A stretch of DNA of 64,000 nt from a bacterium (GCA_028821575.1 JAPPFW010000058.1:100943-164942); one strand, 5' to 3'; shown: positions 9,044 to 17,810, counted from the stretch's first letter. Notes: generated by a model not told the origin, from the letters alone. Made by a program: numbers and translations.

Positions 9044-10408
9044 ATGCGCAATCGCTGGTGGAAAGGGACACTCCTTCTAGCCATCCTGGCGATGTTGGCG
9101 ATCGCCTGCGGTGAAGCCGAGGAGGAGGCCCCCGCGACCACTCAGGCCCCGCAGACAACTACGACGGCTGCCGCCATGGTCGAAGAGGAACCCATGGAAG
9201 AACCCATGGAAGAAGAGGCCATGGAAGAGGAACCCATGGAAGAACCCATGGAAGAGGAACCCATGGAAGAGGACATGGGTGTCGACCTGACCGTTCCACC
9301 CGATGAGCCGAAGGGCGGGGTCATCCGGATAGGTGCCACCCCCTCGTACGACGACCGCCTGTGGTCGTACGCCGCTGAGATCGGGATGGACGCGCGGATC
9401 GGTCTCGACCTGGAGATCATCCCGTTCGTGAGCATCCCCTACACCCAGTTGCAGACCGACGAGATCGACATGCTGTTCTCGTGCCAGATCTGCTACGGCA
9501 CCATCATCGCGGAGTTCCCCGAGTACCGGAACTACCTGATCACCAACCAGTACCAGGGTTTCGTGCTGATCGGTAGAGCCGGCCAGACGGTGGTGTACGA
9601 GGAGGCGTTGGAGCGTCTCGGCGATGCGGATGCCGCCAAGGCCGAACTCGCCGAGTCCATGCGGGGCAAGCAGTTCGTGAAGACCGAGGGCTTCCCCACC
9701 ACCTTCGAGCGGGCGCTGCTCGAGAACATCGGGCTGACCTTCGACCCCGACGACTCCGCGAACCAGGATGTCGAGTTCAAGTACTACCCGTCGATGGAGG
9801 CGATGAACTTCGGTTACCTGAGCGGTGAGGCGGACTACTACACGGGCAACCTCTCCGCCCAGGCCAGGATGCTGTACTCGGAAGAGTTGGCCGGAGAGTA
9901 CGTCGTGGCGGCGCCGCTGGAGCTGTTCGGCGCTTCCGCCATCCTGTACTCCACCGAGGGCGTGCGGGCTGACTGGCTGGAGGAGAACCCCGAGACCGTG
10001 CTGCGCTCGCTGGCGATCTGGTACCGGGCCTCCCGCTACCTGGACGAGTACCCCGAGATCGTGGGTGAATTCGTCGGTGAAGAGGCCAAGGACCAGACCG
10101 GAGGCACCAGCCTCGGCGGTATCGTGACCTCCCGGATCATGACCGAGCTCAACTACTTCCCGCTGCTCGAGGACGCCAAGGACTACATGTTCACGCCGGG
10201 TGAGATCACCTATTTCGGTAACGTGGTGGCCGAGCGCTTCGAGGCAGGGCGTGAGGAGGGCTACATCGCCGAGGACCTCGACTGGCAGGACTACGAGGTC
10301 GAGGAAGTGTGGTTCAACCGCCTCCTCGAACGCGAGGACCTCGTCGCCTGGATCAACGCGCCGCTCGGCACCGGCGTCGGTCCCGACGGCGACGTGCCGC
10401 AAGGCTAG
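9044..10408 (+). CDS. ABC transporter substrate-binding lipoprotein, NMT1/SsuA-like
   Basis: A 454-residue exported lipoprotein: MRNRWWKG, a hydrophobic core, then the lipobox MLAIAC with Cys near residue 22. A long acidic linker rich in repeated P-M-E-E units spans residues ~46-80, followed by the bilobed binding domain (GVIRIGATPSYDDRLW, later FVLIGRAGQTVVYEE, then a second lobe). The fold resembles periplasmic proteins for taurine, sulfonates and thiamine precursors, matching the permease class at 3748-5527, so it may feed that transporter (inference). The ATG at 9044 follows AAAGGGAGGG and defines the signal peptide; upstream in-frame starts do not. The following hairpin at 10434-10464 probably terminates transcription. 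Confidence 0.87.
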   Translation: MRNRWWKGTLLLAILAMLAIACGEAEEEAPATTQAPQTTTTAAAMVEEEPMEEPMEEEAMEEEPMEEPMEEEPMEEDMGVDLTVPPDEPKGGVIRIGATPSYDDRLWSYAAEIGMDARIGLDLEIIPFVSIPYTQLQTDEIDMLFSCQICYGTIIAEFPEYRNYLITNQYQGFVLIGRAGQTVVYEEALERLGDADAAKAELAESMRGKQFVKTEGFPTTFERALLENIGLTFDPDDSANQDVEFKYYPSMEAMNFGYLSGEADYYTGNLSAQARMLYSEELAGEYVVAAPLELFGASAILYSTEGVRADWLEENPETVLRSLAIWYRASRYLDEYPEIVGEFVGEEAKDQTGGTSLGGIVTSRIMTELNYFPLLEDAKDYMFTPGEITYFGNVVAERFEAGREEGYIAEDLDWQDYEVEEVWFNRLLEREDLVAWINAPLGTGVGPDGDVPQG

Positions 10409-10433
10409 AACTCCCGAACATATCGATAAGCAA

Positions 10434-10464
10434 GTGTGGCTCCCGGCCTGTCCGGGAGCCACAC
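10434..10464 (+). terminator. Strong stem-loop downstream of the binding-protein gene
   Basis: A perfect 13-base-pair stem (GTGTGGCTCCCGG pairing with CCGGGAGCCACAC) around a 5-base loop, 25 bases after the stop codon. There is no T-tract, so it resembles the U-less terminators seen in actinobacteria, or a 3'-end stabiliser. Confidence 0.75.
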
Positions 10465-10540
10465 TCATCGAGAAGGAAGCACTCTGAGTCGGATTCATGG
10501 TACGACCACGAGTGGCTAAGCTGTTCTACTAGATGATTAG

Positions 10541-10747
10541 ATGAAGCTATCAGTTGTTGTCCATGAAGCTGAGGAAGGTGGCTACTGGGCGGAGGTACCA
10601 GCCATCCCCGGCTGTGCCACGCAAGGTGAGTCCTTCGAAGAGTTACTGATCAACCTGTACGAAGCGGTAGAGGACTGCTTGTCCGTCGATGTCGGTGGCG
10701 CCCCCGCTTCTGAAGAGAGCAGCGTTATCGAAATCGCCGTCTCATGA
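10541..10747 (+). CDS. hicB: HicB-like antitoxin, apparently without its HicA toxin
   Basis: A 68-residue protein with the HicB degraded-RNase-H fold signature: YWAEVPAIPGCATQGESFEE followed by LLINLYEAVEDCLS. HicB neutralises HicA, a dsRNA-binding mRNA interferase. The expected hicA position is directly downstream; there an ATG overlaps the hicB stop (ATGA) but the frame stops after 11 codons (MKLANISEAGL). So HicA is missing or decayed. The 5' flank has no clear palindrome. It is either an orphan antitoxin or a regulator that has outlived its toxin. Confidence 0.7.
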   Translation: MKLSVVVHEAEEGGYWAEVPAIPGCATQGESFEELLINLYEAVEDCLSVDVGGAPASEESSVIEIAVS

Positions 10748-10779
10748 AGCTCGCGAACATCAGCGAGGCGGGCCTCTAG
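10744..10779 (+). pseudogene. Possible remnant of a hicA start
   Basis: ATGA overlap with the hicB stop, then 11 codons (MKLANISEAGL) to TAG. Position and N-terminal MKL fit the beginning of a HicA gene, but no double-stranded-RNA-binding motif follows in any frame before 10894. Could equally be chance. Confidence 0.25.
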
Positions 10780-10894
10780 TGGCAAAGTGATGGACGATCC
10801 CCGACCATCGCCGCCTACAACGCCCCCCTCGTTACAATCGACAGCGGGTTGAGCCCTGTCCGGTCAGGAAAGCTCCTGCGTTGGGGGAACGCTG

Positions 10895-12004
10895 TCAGTA
10901 GCCGCGGGCGTCTACCGGCCAGATGGCTTCGACCACGCCGCTTCGGACCGCTACCAGGCGATCGTAGAGGTTGACGGTGGGGTCGCAGTTAACCGGTATA
11001 AGGCGAACCTGATGGCCCAGGGCAGGAAGTGGACCGTCGGACGGGGCCAGCACGCCGTGCTCGTCGGCGAACCTCTTGTACCGCGCTCCGCCGCCCTGAA
11101 CGAGCGGCAAGCCGTTGCCCAGGGAGATGGCCTTGAGACCGGCGTCGAGGATGGCTATACCGCGACGCCTGCTCATCACCGACGCCAAGACATAGAGGCT
11201 CACCTCGAAGTCCCGGAACGGCCCTCCCAACCTGTCTCGGTTGGCCAGGTAGTCGGCGTCCATGAACACGTAAGTTCCAGGCTGGATCTCGTTGTAGACC
11301 TCCGAGGCCGCCTCGAGGTTGTAGGTTCCCGTACCCCCACCGCTGACCACCCGGCAGCGGATGCCGTGACGGGCGAGCAGCTCCACCGATTCCTGTACCC
11401 GGGCGGTGTTGCGCTCCGTGGCGGCCAGCCTCGACGGATGGTCCCTGATGTGCTGAGCGACCCCGTTGTAGGCCTGTAGGCCGACGAATCGCAATGACGG
11501 CGCCGACTCCACCCTCTGTGCTAGGTGGAGGAACGGTTCCCCCGGAGGCACCCCGGCCCGGTATTCGGCGGTGTTCATCTCCACCATGACCCCGACTGAC
11601 GATCCGGCCCGGAGAACGGCGCTTCCCAGGTCGTCGAGGTTTCCGGCATCGTCCACGCAGACCGTGATGGTGGCCTCACGGGCCAGCCGCGCCAGTCGGC
11701 GGAGCTTCCCGGCCCCTACCACCTCGTTGGCCACAAAGACATCCCCGATGCCGCCGGCCACCATGGCCTCCGCCTCCGAGACGGTCTGCACGCAGACTCC
11801 GACCGCTCCTCTCTCCAACTGCATCCGGGCGATGGTCACGCTCTTGTGGGTCTTGACGTGGGGCCTCAGGGCAACGCCGGCCGCGTGCGCGGCCACAGCC
11901 ATCCGGTCGAGGTTACGCTCGAGCGCGTCAAGATCCACCACCAGGGCCGGCGTGTCGAGGTCGGCCTCGGACAGGCCGGGCGATGGCACACCGGCTCGGG
12001 TCAT
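10895..12004 (-). CDS. D-threonine aldolase / D-serine dehydratase-like PLP protein
   Basis: A 369-residue fold-type III PLP enzyme: an alanine-racemase-like barrel with the PLP lysine in RPHVKTHK (Lys51), followed by a small beta domain. D-threonine aldolases split D-3-hydroxy-amino acids to glycine and an aldehyde; close relatives dehydrate D-serine. These enzymes bind a divalent metal through His and Asp/Cys near the C-terminus, in a motif usually written HCDPTVN. Here it reads NCDPTVN (about residues 339-345), so the His ligand appears to be Asn; activity or metal use may differ. It follows the amidohydrolase gene at 12022 by 17 bases on the same strand, a likely two-gene operon. Confidence 0.85.
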   Translation of the reverse strand: MTRAGVPSPGLSEADLDTPALVVDLDALERNLDRMAVAAHAAGVALRPHVKTHKSVTIARMQLERGAVGVCVQTVSEAEAMVAGGIGDVFVANEVVGAGKLRRLARLAREATITVCVDDAGNLDDLGSAVLRAGSSVGVMVEMNTAEYRAGVPPGEPFLHLAQRVESAPSLRFVGLQAYNGVAQHIRDHPSRLAATERNTARVQESVELLARHGIRCRVVSGGGTGTYNLEAASEVYNEIQPGTYVFMDADYLANRDRLGGPFRDFEVSLYVLASVMSRRRGIAILDAGLKAISLGNGLPLVQGGGARYKRFADEHGVLAPSDGPLPALGHQVRLIPVNCDPTVNLYDRLVAVRSGVVEAIWPVDARGY

Positions 12005-12021
12005 CGGTCCCCTGGTGTCGA

Positions 12022-12912
12022 TCAGTCTCTTTCGACCCCGTACAGGCGGGCGGCGTTGTCACCCAGATAAGCGTCGATGTCCTCGTCAGTCAGGTCGGGG
12101 AGGCCGGGAGCGATGTTCAGTTCCTTGGCCAGCCTCGGGAATGACTTGGTGTAGGGCACGTCCTCGCGGCAGTCGTAGTTGTCGGTGCCCCAGAGGCATT
12201 TGTCCAGCACCATGAAGTGTTTGGCGTACTTGAGGAATCGCACGTTGGTCTCGAGCGGCTGCAGGAACCCCCACCAGCCGGTACCGGCGTACATGTTGGG
12301 GTTCTTCAGCATCATCATCACGACTTCTTCGTAGTAGTTCTCCCCGGCGTGCACCACGATCAGCTTCAGCTCGGGTACGCGCACCGCCACGTCGTCCAGG
12401 AGGATGGGATGCTGCAGGGCGAGCCGGCCGAACCCGGACCATCCGGTGTGGATCTGGAGAATCATCCCAAGCTCGGCCGCCTTCTCGTAGATCGGCATGA
12501 GGCGCTCGTCGTTGAGGGGGATCCCGTAGCTCGGCGCGGGGGTCATCTTCATGCCGACGCCACCCATGGCGGTGATCTCCTCCATCTCCCGCAGGGATTT
12601 GACGCCGCCGAGCAGGTCGACGCTGCCCATCGGGATCAGGCGGTCGGGGAACTTGGCACACTCCGAAATCACCCATTCTGTCGGGACGTGGGTGTTGAGG
12701 CGGGGCACCTTCACCGAGTGGCAGACAGCCATGTCGACCCCCGCCTCGTCCATGATCTCCACCATCTGCTCGGCGTTGATGCCCTTGGTGAGCCCGGTCT
12801 TCGTACCGAGACCCCGTGCTGCCCAACCCGCCTTGTACATGGCGTCGTCCATGATGTCCTGGTCGCCCCAGTGCTCCGGCTTCGACAGCCAGACATGCGT
12901 GTCGATGATCAT
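12022..12912 (-). CDS. Metal-dependent amidohydrolase family 2 (ACMSD/TIM-barrel type)
   Basis: A 296-residue TIM-barrel hydrolase or decarboxylase. Recognisable metal-site elements are DTH at residues 4-6, IHTGWSG and VVHAGENYYEE mid-protein, and LWGTDNYDCRED near the end. The usual N-terminal HxH motif is HVW here: the second His is Trp, so one metal ligand is absent or supplied elsewhere. Start ATG 12912 follows GGGGAGGTCGGG; the frame is open upstream but that portion lies antisense to the divergent CocE gene and is not expected to be translated. Probably cotranscribed with the D-threonine-aldolase-like gene. Relatives act on carboxylated aromatics and lactones; the substrate is unknown. 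Confidence 0.85.
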   Translation of the reverse strand: MIIDTHVWLSKPEHWGDQDIMDDAMYKAGWAARGLGTKTGLTKGINAEQMVEIMDEAGVDMAVCHSVKVPRLNTHVPTEWVISECAKFPDRLIPMGSVDLLGGVKSLREMEEITAMGGVGMKMTPAPSYGIPLNDERLMPIYEKAAELGMILQIHTGWSGFGRLALQHPILLDDVAVRVPELKLIVVHAGENYYEEVVMMMLKNPNMYAGTGWWGFLQPLETNVRFLKYAKHFMVLDKCLWGTDNYDCREDVPYTKSFPRLAKELNIAPGLPDLTDEDIDAYLGDNAARLYGVERD

Positions 12913-13077
12913 CCCGACCTCCCCATCCTCGCCTTGTGCGGTCTCCACCCCACCGTACACCCCTAGTGGACATCCTCGCCACCGCCGAAATGGGTCCCGG
13001 CTAGCGTTGGGCGCAGCGTGGAGCACGGCCGCGGGGCGGGCTTCGCCGATCGACCACCGTCCCGGAGGGAGGCAAGG

Positions 13078-14778
13078 ATGACCGCCATACAGGAGGTTCG
13101 GGCCGGGGTATCGGTCATGATCGACGTGATGGTCTCTATGCGGGACGGGGTCAACTTGTCGGCCGATGTTTACTTGCCGCCCGGCGACGGGCCCTTCCCA
13201 ACCCTCCTGTGCCGCACGAAATACGGCAAGCAGAGCGGCGAGGTATGTACCGACCTGGCCTACTTGCAGGAATGGGTGCCCCGCTTCCTCGGAGGCGGAT
13301 ACGCGGCGGTGATGCAGGACTGCCGGGGACGTTACGACTCGGGTGGCGAATTCGTTCCCTACATCCACGAAGCTTCGGACGGGGCCGACACGCTGGCATG
13401 GCTGGCCTCCCAGCCCTGGTGCGACGGCAACATCGGTATGTTCGGGCAGTCCTACGTCGCCTTCACCCAACTGCAGGCGGCCCTGTCCGGCCACGCCTCG
13501 CTCAGGGGCATCCTGCCGGTAGGCAACCAGGAAGACAATTTCGGTTACTTCCTGATGGACGGCGGAGTCCTCCAGTTGCAGAATTTCGTGTGGGGTATCA
13601 ACAGCGGTCGGCGGACTATGAACTGCACCAGCTTCGAGTTCCTCGACGTGGAGGCGATGTACCGCCACATGCCCCTCAAGGAAGCCGTGTCAGGCATCTT
13701 CCGGCCCGCGTACTGGATGTTTCTGGACCACCCCACCTTCGACGGGTCGTGGCAGAGCTACGGACTCAAGGACAAGTACGGGATGATCGAGGCTCCCGCC
13801 TACTTCGTCACCGGCTGGTACGACAACCTCTCACGGGAAGTCATGAAGACCTACGCGGGCCTCAAGCGAGGGGGAGGCTCTAACGCGGCCCGGGACCTGA
13901 CCCGGATCATCATCGGCCCGTGGTCGCACGACCTCGACCCGGCCGACCGCAACGGAGACATCGACCTCGGGCCCGGTGGGCAGTTCGACCTGCCCGGCCT
14001 CCACCTCGATTGGTACGACCGTCGACTCAAGGGCATCGACAACGGCTTGGATGGGGAGCCGCCGGTGAGGATCTACGTAATGGGCGACGCCGAATGGCGC
14101 ACCGAGAACGAGTGGCCCCTGGCCCGCACCGACTACCGCCGCCTCTACCTGCACGGCCAAGGCGACGCTAGGACAGTCGCAGGCAACGGAACCGCTTCCT
14201 TCGATCCACCCCTCGAGGAGCCGGCGGATCGCTTCGTGTACGACCCTGAGGACCCGGTTCCCACCCTCGGTGGATGCGACGTGATGCTCGACAACGCCGG
14301 TCCCAAGGACCGCTCCAAGCTGCAGGAGCGGACCGATGTCCTGGTGTACACCAGCGAGCGCCTCGACCATGACCTCGAGGTCACCGGCCCGGTGACGGCG
14401 ACCATTTACGCTTCCAGTTCGGCGCCTGATACGGACTTCACCGCCACCCTCTGCGACGTGCATCCGGACGGCCGGGCGATCATCGTGTGCGAAGGGATCC
14501 GCCGGGCCCGCTACCGGGACTCGGTGACTGACCCGACCCTGATGACTCCGGGCACACCGTACGAGTTCACCATCGACATGTGGCAGACCAGCCAGGTCTT
14601 CAAGGCGGGACACCGGCTACGCGTGGAGGTGTCGAGCAGCAACTTCCCCCGCTTCGACCGGAATCCCAACATGGGGGGCGAACTGTGGAACGAGACTTCC
14701 ATGCAAACTGCGACCCAGACGGTGTTCCACGACCGGGACCGCCCCAGCCACGTGCTCCTTCCTGTCATCCCTCGTTGA
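13078..14778 (+). CDS. CocE/NonD-family alpha/beta hydrolase (paralogue 2)
   Basis: A 566-residue paralogue of the 7127-8869 gene. The triad is visible: Ser in GMFGQSYVAF (the final Gly of the usual GxSxxG is Ala here), Asp in GWYDNLS and His in GPWSHDLD. A C-terminal galactose-binding-like jelly roll ends in TVFHDRDRPSHVLLPVIPR. Start ATG 13078 follows a very strong GGAGGGAGGCAAGG site, and the upstream in-frame extension is not conserved in the paralogue. It is divergent from the amidohydrolase operon. A small lipoprotein gene overlaps its stop codon, so the two are probably translationally coupled. Cytoplasmic; ester or acyl substrate unknown. Confidence 0.9.
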   Translation: MTAIQEVRAGVSVMIDVMVSMRDGVNLSADVYLPPGDGPFPTLLCRTKYGKQSGEVCTDLAYLQEWVPRFLGGGYAAVMQDCRGRYDSGGEFVPYIHEASDGADTLAWLASQPWCDGNIGMFGQSYVAFTQLQAALSGHASLRGILPVGNQEDNFGYFLMDGGVLQLQNFVWGINSGRRTMNCTSFEFLDVEAMYRHMPLKEAVSGIFRPAYWMFLDHPTFDGSWQSYGLKDKYGMIEAPAYFVTGWYDNLSREVMKTYAGLKRGGGSNAARDLTRIIIGPWSHDLDPADRNGDIDLGPGGQFDLPGLHLDWYDRRLKGIDNGLDGEPPVRIYVMGDAEWRTENEWPLARTDYRRLYLHGQGDARTVAGNGTASFDPPLEEPADRFVYDPEDPVPTLGGCDVMLDNAGPKDRSKLQERTDVLVYTSERLDHDLEVTGPVTATIYASSSAPDTDFTATLCDVHPDGRAIIVCEGIRRARYRDSVTDPTLMTPGTPYEFTIDMWQTSQVFKAGHRLRVEVSSSNFPRFDRNPNMGGELWNETSMQTATQTVFHDRDRPSHVLLPVIPR

Positions 14779-15248
14779 GATCATCCCGGCTCGCTCCGTG
14801 GCTCCTGGGTGCCGCCCTGCTGGTGTCCGGCTGTCATGGCTCCACCACCGAATCAGTTCCGGAGGCCTCGACGATCGCCAAGGTCGAGGAGCAACCTCCC
14901 ACCACGGCCAAGGTCGAGGAGTGCTCCTGGTGTCCCGCACCGGACCCGTCCGGTACGACGGCCGCCCAGCAGGCGACCTCGCCGCAAACCGATCTGATCG
15001 ATCAGCTCCAGTCCGCAGCTGGCGAAACCGTCTTCGCGCATGTCAGCGAGGACCAGATGCTGTCCGACATCGGTGCCGTCTGCACAGCATGGAAGGGCGA
15101 AACGTCCCTCGAGGATGCGACAGCCCGGGTCTCTCTGGCCCGCGCCGAACTGCTGGAGGTATCAGAGTCCGAGCCGGGTCTGGCCGCCTACACCCAACTG
15201 CTCGAGACACTTGCCGACCAACGCTGCCTACGGGATCCGACGCAGTAG
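14775..15248 (+). CDS. Small lipoprotein coupled to a CocE gene, function unknown
   Basis: About 157 residues starting with TTG at 14775, whose last two bases form part of the TGA stop of the preceding gene (TTGA overlap). The start is supported because it gives a complete lipoprotein signal: RSSR, a hydrophobic stretch, then LLVSGC with Cys at residue ~20. The mature protein begins with a Thr/Pro/Glu-rich linker, then a helical region (TDLIDQLQSAAGETVFAHVS, later TARVSLARAELLEVSESE). It contains four Cys in all. I do not recognise the family. An alternative is that this frame is untranslated, but signal peptide and codon pattern argue for a gene. Confidence 0.65.
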   Translation: MRSSRLAPWLLGAALLVSGCHGSTTESVPEASTIAKVEEQPPTTAKVEECSWCPAPDPSGTTAAQQATSPQTDLIDQLQSAAGETVFAHVSEDQMLSDIGAVCTAWKGETSLEDATARVSLARAELLEVSESEPGLAAYTQLLETLADQRCLRDPTQ

Positions 15249-15251
15249 TGA

Positions 15252-15359
15252 TTGGTGGTTGGTGGCTAGTGGTTGGTGGGCGACCGGGCGGTGTCACACG
15301 TGCCCAGGGCCTCTAGGGTCGAAGGACGACGGGTCAGGTGTCAGGCGTTAGTGGGTAGT
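15252..15359. repeat. Two heptamer tracts (TTGGTGG-like; GGTCAGG-like)
   Basis: 15252-15279 is TTGGTGG, TTGGTGG, CTAGTGG, TTGGTGG, four bases after the lipoprotein stop. 15332-15359 is GGTCAGG, TGTCAGG, CGTTAGT, GGGTAGT. Nothing else is recognised in the 15249-15430 spacer. Confidence 0.85.
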
Positions 15360-15430
15360 GGAGTTGCCCCGTTCTAGTGGACGGTCTTCGGCTCGTGGTT
15401 AGCCGCCGGGCGGGGATTCGCCGGATCAGA

Positions 15431-16189
15431 TCAGAGGGTGCACAAGTCGCTATGTAGTTCGTACAACGAGATGTGCCGGGCGCTGGAGGCTGTGAACGAA
15501 CTGCCGGACCAGTCGCTCCAGCGATGGCGTAGGCGCATGCCGGCGAGCCTTGCCATTAGATCTAGTTCGGCTGGCCACGCGTAACGGACCTTTACCGGCA
15601 TCAACTTCAGCTCATCCGCACTGAGAAACAGATGACAAGAGTTTACGATCTGATGTACTGGATCGTGACGCTCGACACCAATGCGGCAGCGGTCGGTGTC
15701 CACCGACTGGGCTGATATGTTCTGGCCTCTATCGAAGCGGGTGGGATCCGGAACGAACGCCTCTATGAGGAAGACACCCTTGTTGACCAGATGGCGAGCG
15801 ACGTTCTGGAAACATCGGACCTGGGCTTCTTGGGTGAAAAGACCGAAGAATGTGTTGAACACCACGAAGATGAGCGAGTACTCTCCCTTGACTCCCACGT
15901 CGCTGAAGTCGCCTAGAACCACCGGGATTGCTGCACCCCCAGGCTTTTTGCGTAATTGCTCGACCATCGCCCTGGAGGCATCGATACCGTGAACTTCGAC
16001 GCCTCGACTTGCCAAAGGCAACGCGATCCGGCCCGTGCCGATACCCAACTCCAAGGCTCGACCCCCGCCTGTTAGTTCCACTAGCACGTCCACGATCGGA
16101 TCGACATGTGCCGGATCGCTCAGTTCGTGATGCACCTCGTCGTAGATCTCCGCCCACCGGTCACCATAGATCGAGGATTCAGAGTCCAT
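15431..16189 (-). CDS. Class I SAM-dependent methyltransferase
   Basis: A 252-residue methyltransferase. Motif I is ALELGIGTGRIALPL (residues ~45-60), motif II VHGIDASRAMVEQLRKK, with the acidic VLGDFSDV and hydrophobic SLIFVVFNTFFG following. The C-terminal half is a beta-rich substrate part. Family enzymes transfer methyl groups to small molecules; the substrate cannot be inferred. Base composition looks lower in GC than flanking genes, hinting at recent acquisition (eye estimate). It stands alone on the minus strand between two repeat-filled spacers. Confidence 0.85.
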   Translation of the reverse strand: MDSESSIYGDRWAEIYDEVHHELSDPAHVDPIVDVLVELTGGGRALELGIGTGRIALPLASRGVEVHGIDASRAMVEQLRKKPGGAAIPVVLGDFSDVGVKGEYSLIFVVFNTFFGLFTQEAQVRCFQNVARHLVNKGVFLIEAFVPDPTRFDRGQNISAQSVDTDRCRIGVERHDPVHQIVNSCHLFLSADELKLMPVKVRYAWPAELDLMARLAGMRLRHRWSDWSGSSFTASSARHISLYELHSDLCTL

Positions 16190-16604
16190 CCTGGTGCCCT
16201 TCCTTGACGTGGTGGCGGATCCGATACTCGCGTCACCACCAGTGTCGGGTCTGTTTCCCTCTTGGATGCCCTCAGTGTACGAGCTAAAGGCGATATCGAC
16301 ACCCGATCTTCTCAGACGGACAAGATGGTTGCCTGGAACAAAGGGCTCACCGTTACCGACGCCGCGTGCACGCTAGATGTAGCCAGACACACCCTCCCGT
16401 CTTTCAACGGCCACCCCGGACATCTCACCAGAGACAGGATACGTCTGAAGAAGATCGCATGTGGAACACCGAGTACTGGACCGGGCAGCAAACCGCCTGA
16501 CCTCGCTTAGGCCTGACTTCGCAAAGACCAGGTCACCATCGGATTTCCTCCGCCTACCGCCACCAGCCACCAGCCACCAGCCACCAGCCACCAGCCACCA
16601 GCAC
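16190..16604. other. 415-base spacer with no recognised gene
   Basis: A plus-strand frame at 16262-16510 (82 codons) is open but shows no ribosome site, no known motif and unremarkable composition, so I do not call it. The right end (16561-16602) is a heptamer tract. No hairpin terminator was recognised. Confidence 0.6.
16561..16602. repeat. Heptamer tandem repeat (CACCAGC)6
   Basis: Six perfect CACCAGC units, two bases short of the stop codon of the enolase-superfamily gene. Confidence 0.95.
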
Positions 16605-17810
16605 CTACCAGCGCGGATCCCGGTAGTCGACCGGATCGTCCACCATTTCGAGGTGGAGGCCCTCGCCATCGAAGGGGTGCGCGCGGGCGACATCCTCGTC
16701 GAGTTCCACGCCCAGGCCCGGAGCCGACGGGACGATCGTGTGCCCGTCCTCGAAGCGGAGTGGAACTTTCAGCAGGTCGGCGTGGAACCCGCCCCAGTCC
16801 TTGATCGCCTCGAGGACCAGGAAGTTAGGCGTGCAGGCGGCTAACTGCAGGTTGGCGGCGCCGACGATGGGACCGCTGTAGCAGTGCGGCGCTATCTGCA
16901 CACCGTGGGCCTCGGCGATCGAGGCGATCTTCTTGCCCTCGAGCAGGCCTCCGCACCGTCCCAGGTCGGGCTGCGCTATGTCGATGGCCTCCGCCGCGAT
17001 GAGTTGGGCGAACTCGACCTTGTTGGCCAGCCTCTCGCCGGCGGCGATGGGGATGGACGTGTGGCTGCGAACCCTCGCCATCCCGGGTACATCGTCCGGC
17101 GGGACCGGCTCCTCGAACCACAGCGGGTCGAAGGGTTCGAGGCGGGTGGCAAGACGGATGGCGCCGGAGGCGGTGAACTGGCCGTGCGTGCCGAACAGGA
17201 TGTCGGCGCGGGTCCCCACGGCCTCCCGGACTGCTTCGCAGAACCGCACCGACAACTCGATCCGTTGCAGGAGCGGCTGGTAGCCACCCATCGAAGAGTA
17301 GGGACCGGCCGGGTCGAACTTCACGGCAGTGAACCCCTGATCGACGTATTCGGCGGCCCGCCCGGCAGCCAGTTCGGGTTCGAGATAAACGTCGCCCTCG
17401 TCTCCCGGCTCGCCGTACAGGTAGGTGTAGGAACGCACCGCGTCCCGCACCTGGCCACCGAGCAGCGCATGGACCGGCCTGTCCAGAGCCTTGCCGATGA
17501 TGTCCCAGCAGGCCATCTCCAGCGCGCTCACCACGCCGGCCATCGACACGTCGGGCCGGGCGGTGAAGCCACGCCCGTACGCTCGCCGAGAGAAACGTTC
17601 GATGCGGAAGGGGTCCTCGCCGATGAGTAGCGCCTCAGCGACGTCCACCAGCATCGCCTCCACCACCGCCGGTCTGAACGTGGCCCCGTAGTGCTCGCCG
17701 TAACCGGCGATCCCGTCATCGGTCGTCAGCTTGACGAATACGAAGTAGCGGCCGCCGAAGGCGGGTGGCGGATTGGCCACCACGAACGTCTCGAGGTCGA
17801 CGATCTTCAC
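16605..17810 (-). CDS. Mandelate racemase/muconate-lactonizing family enzyme, sugar-acid dehydratase-like
   Basis: A 401-residue enolase-superfamily protein: N-terminal capping domain, then a barrel with a KFDP strand end (residues ~165-168), FGTHGQF, the metal-ligand Glu in WFEEPVPPDD, the next in AAGERLANK, QPDLGRCGG, and His in IAPHCYSGP. This pattern resembles galactonate/gluconate-type dehydratases, which remove water from sugar acids via an enolate. It is the last gene of a four-gene minus-strand operon; its ATG overlaps the stop of the alcohol dehydrogenase by four bases (ATGA). Exact substrate unknown. Confidence 0.9.
   Translation of the reverse strand: MKIVDLETFVVANPPPAFGGRYFVFVKLTTDDGIAGYGEHYGATFRPAVVEAMLVDVAEALLIGEDPFRIERFSRRAYGRGFTARPDVSMAGVVSALEMACWDIIGKALDRPVHALLGGQVRDAVRSYTYLYGEPGDEGDVYLEPELAAGRAAEYVDQGFTAVKFDPAGPYSSMGGYQPLLQRIELSVRFCEAVREAVGTRADILFGTHGQFTASGAIRLATRLEPFDPLWFEEPVPPDDVPGMARVRSHTSIPIAAGERLANKVEFAQLIAAEAIDIAQPDLGRCGGLLEGKKIASIAEAHGVQIAPHCYSGPIVGAANLQLAACTPNFLVLEAIKDWGGFHADLLKVPLRFEDGHTIVPSAPGLGVELDEDVARAHPFDGEGLHLEMVDDPVDYRDPRW

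Noticed and set aside
12913..13668. N-terminal extension of the amidohydrolase frame by 252 codons
   Set aside because: The extra part is antisense to the divergent CocE gene, which has a strong ribosome site and conserved motifs; the amidohydrolase itself starts at a well-placed ATG 12912.
16262..16510. 82-codon plus-strand frame between methyltransferase and enolase genes
   Set aside because: No ribosome site and no recognisable domain; left as spacer.
6255..16602. Heptamer tracts as a possible CRISPR array
   Set aside because: Repeat period is seven bases with no unique spacers; these are simple tandem repeats.
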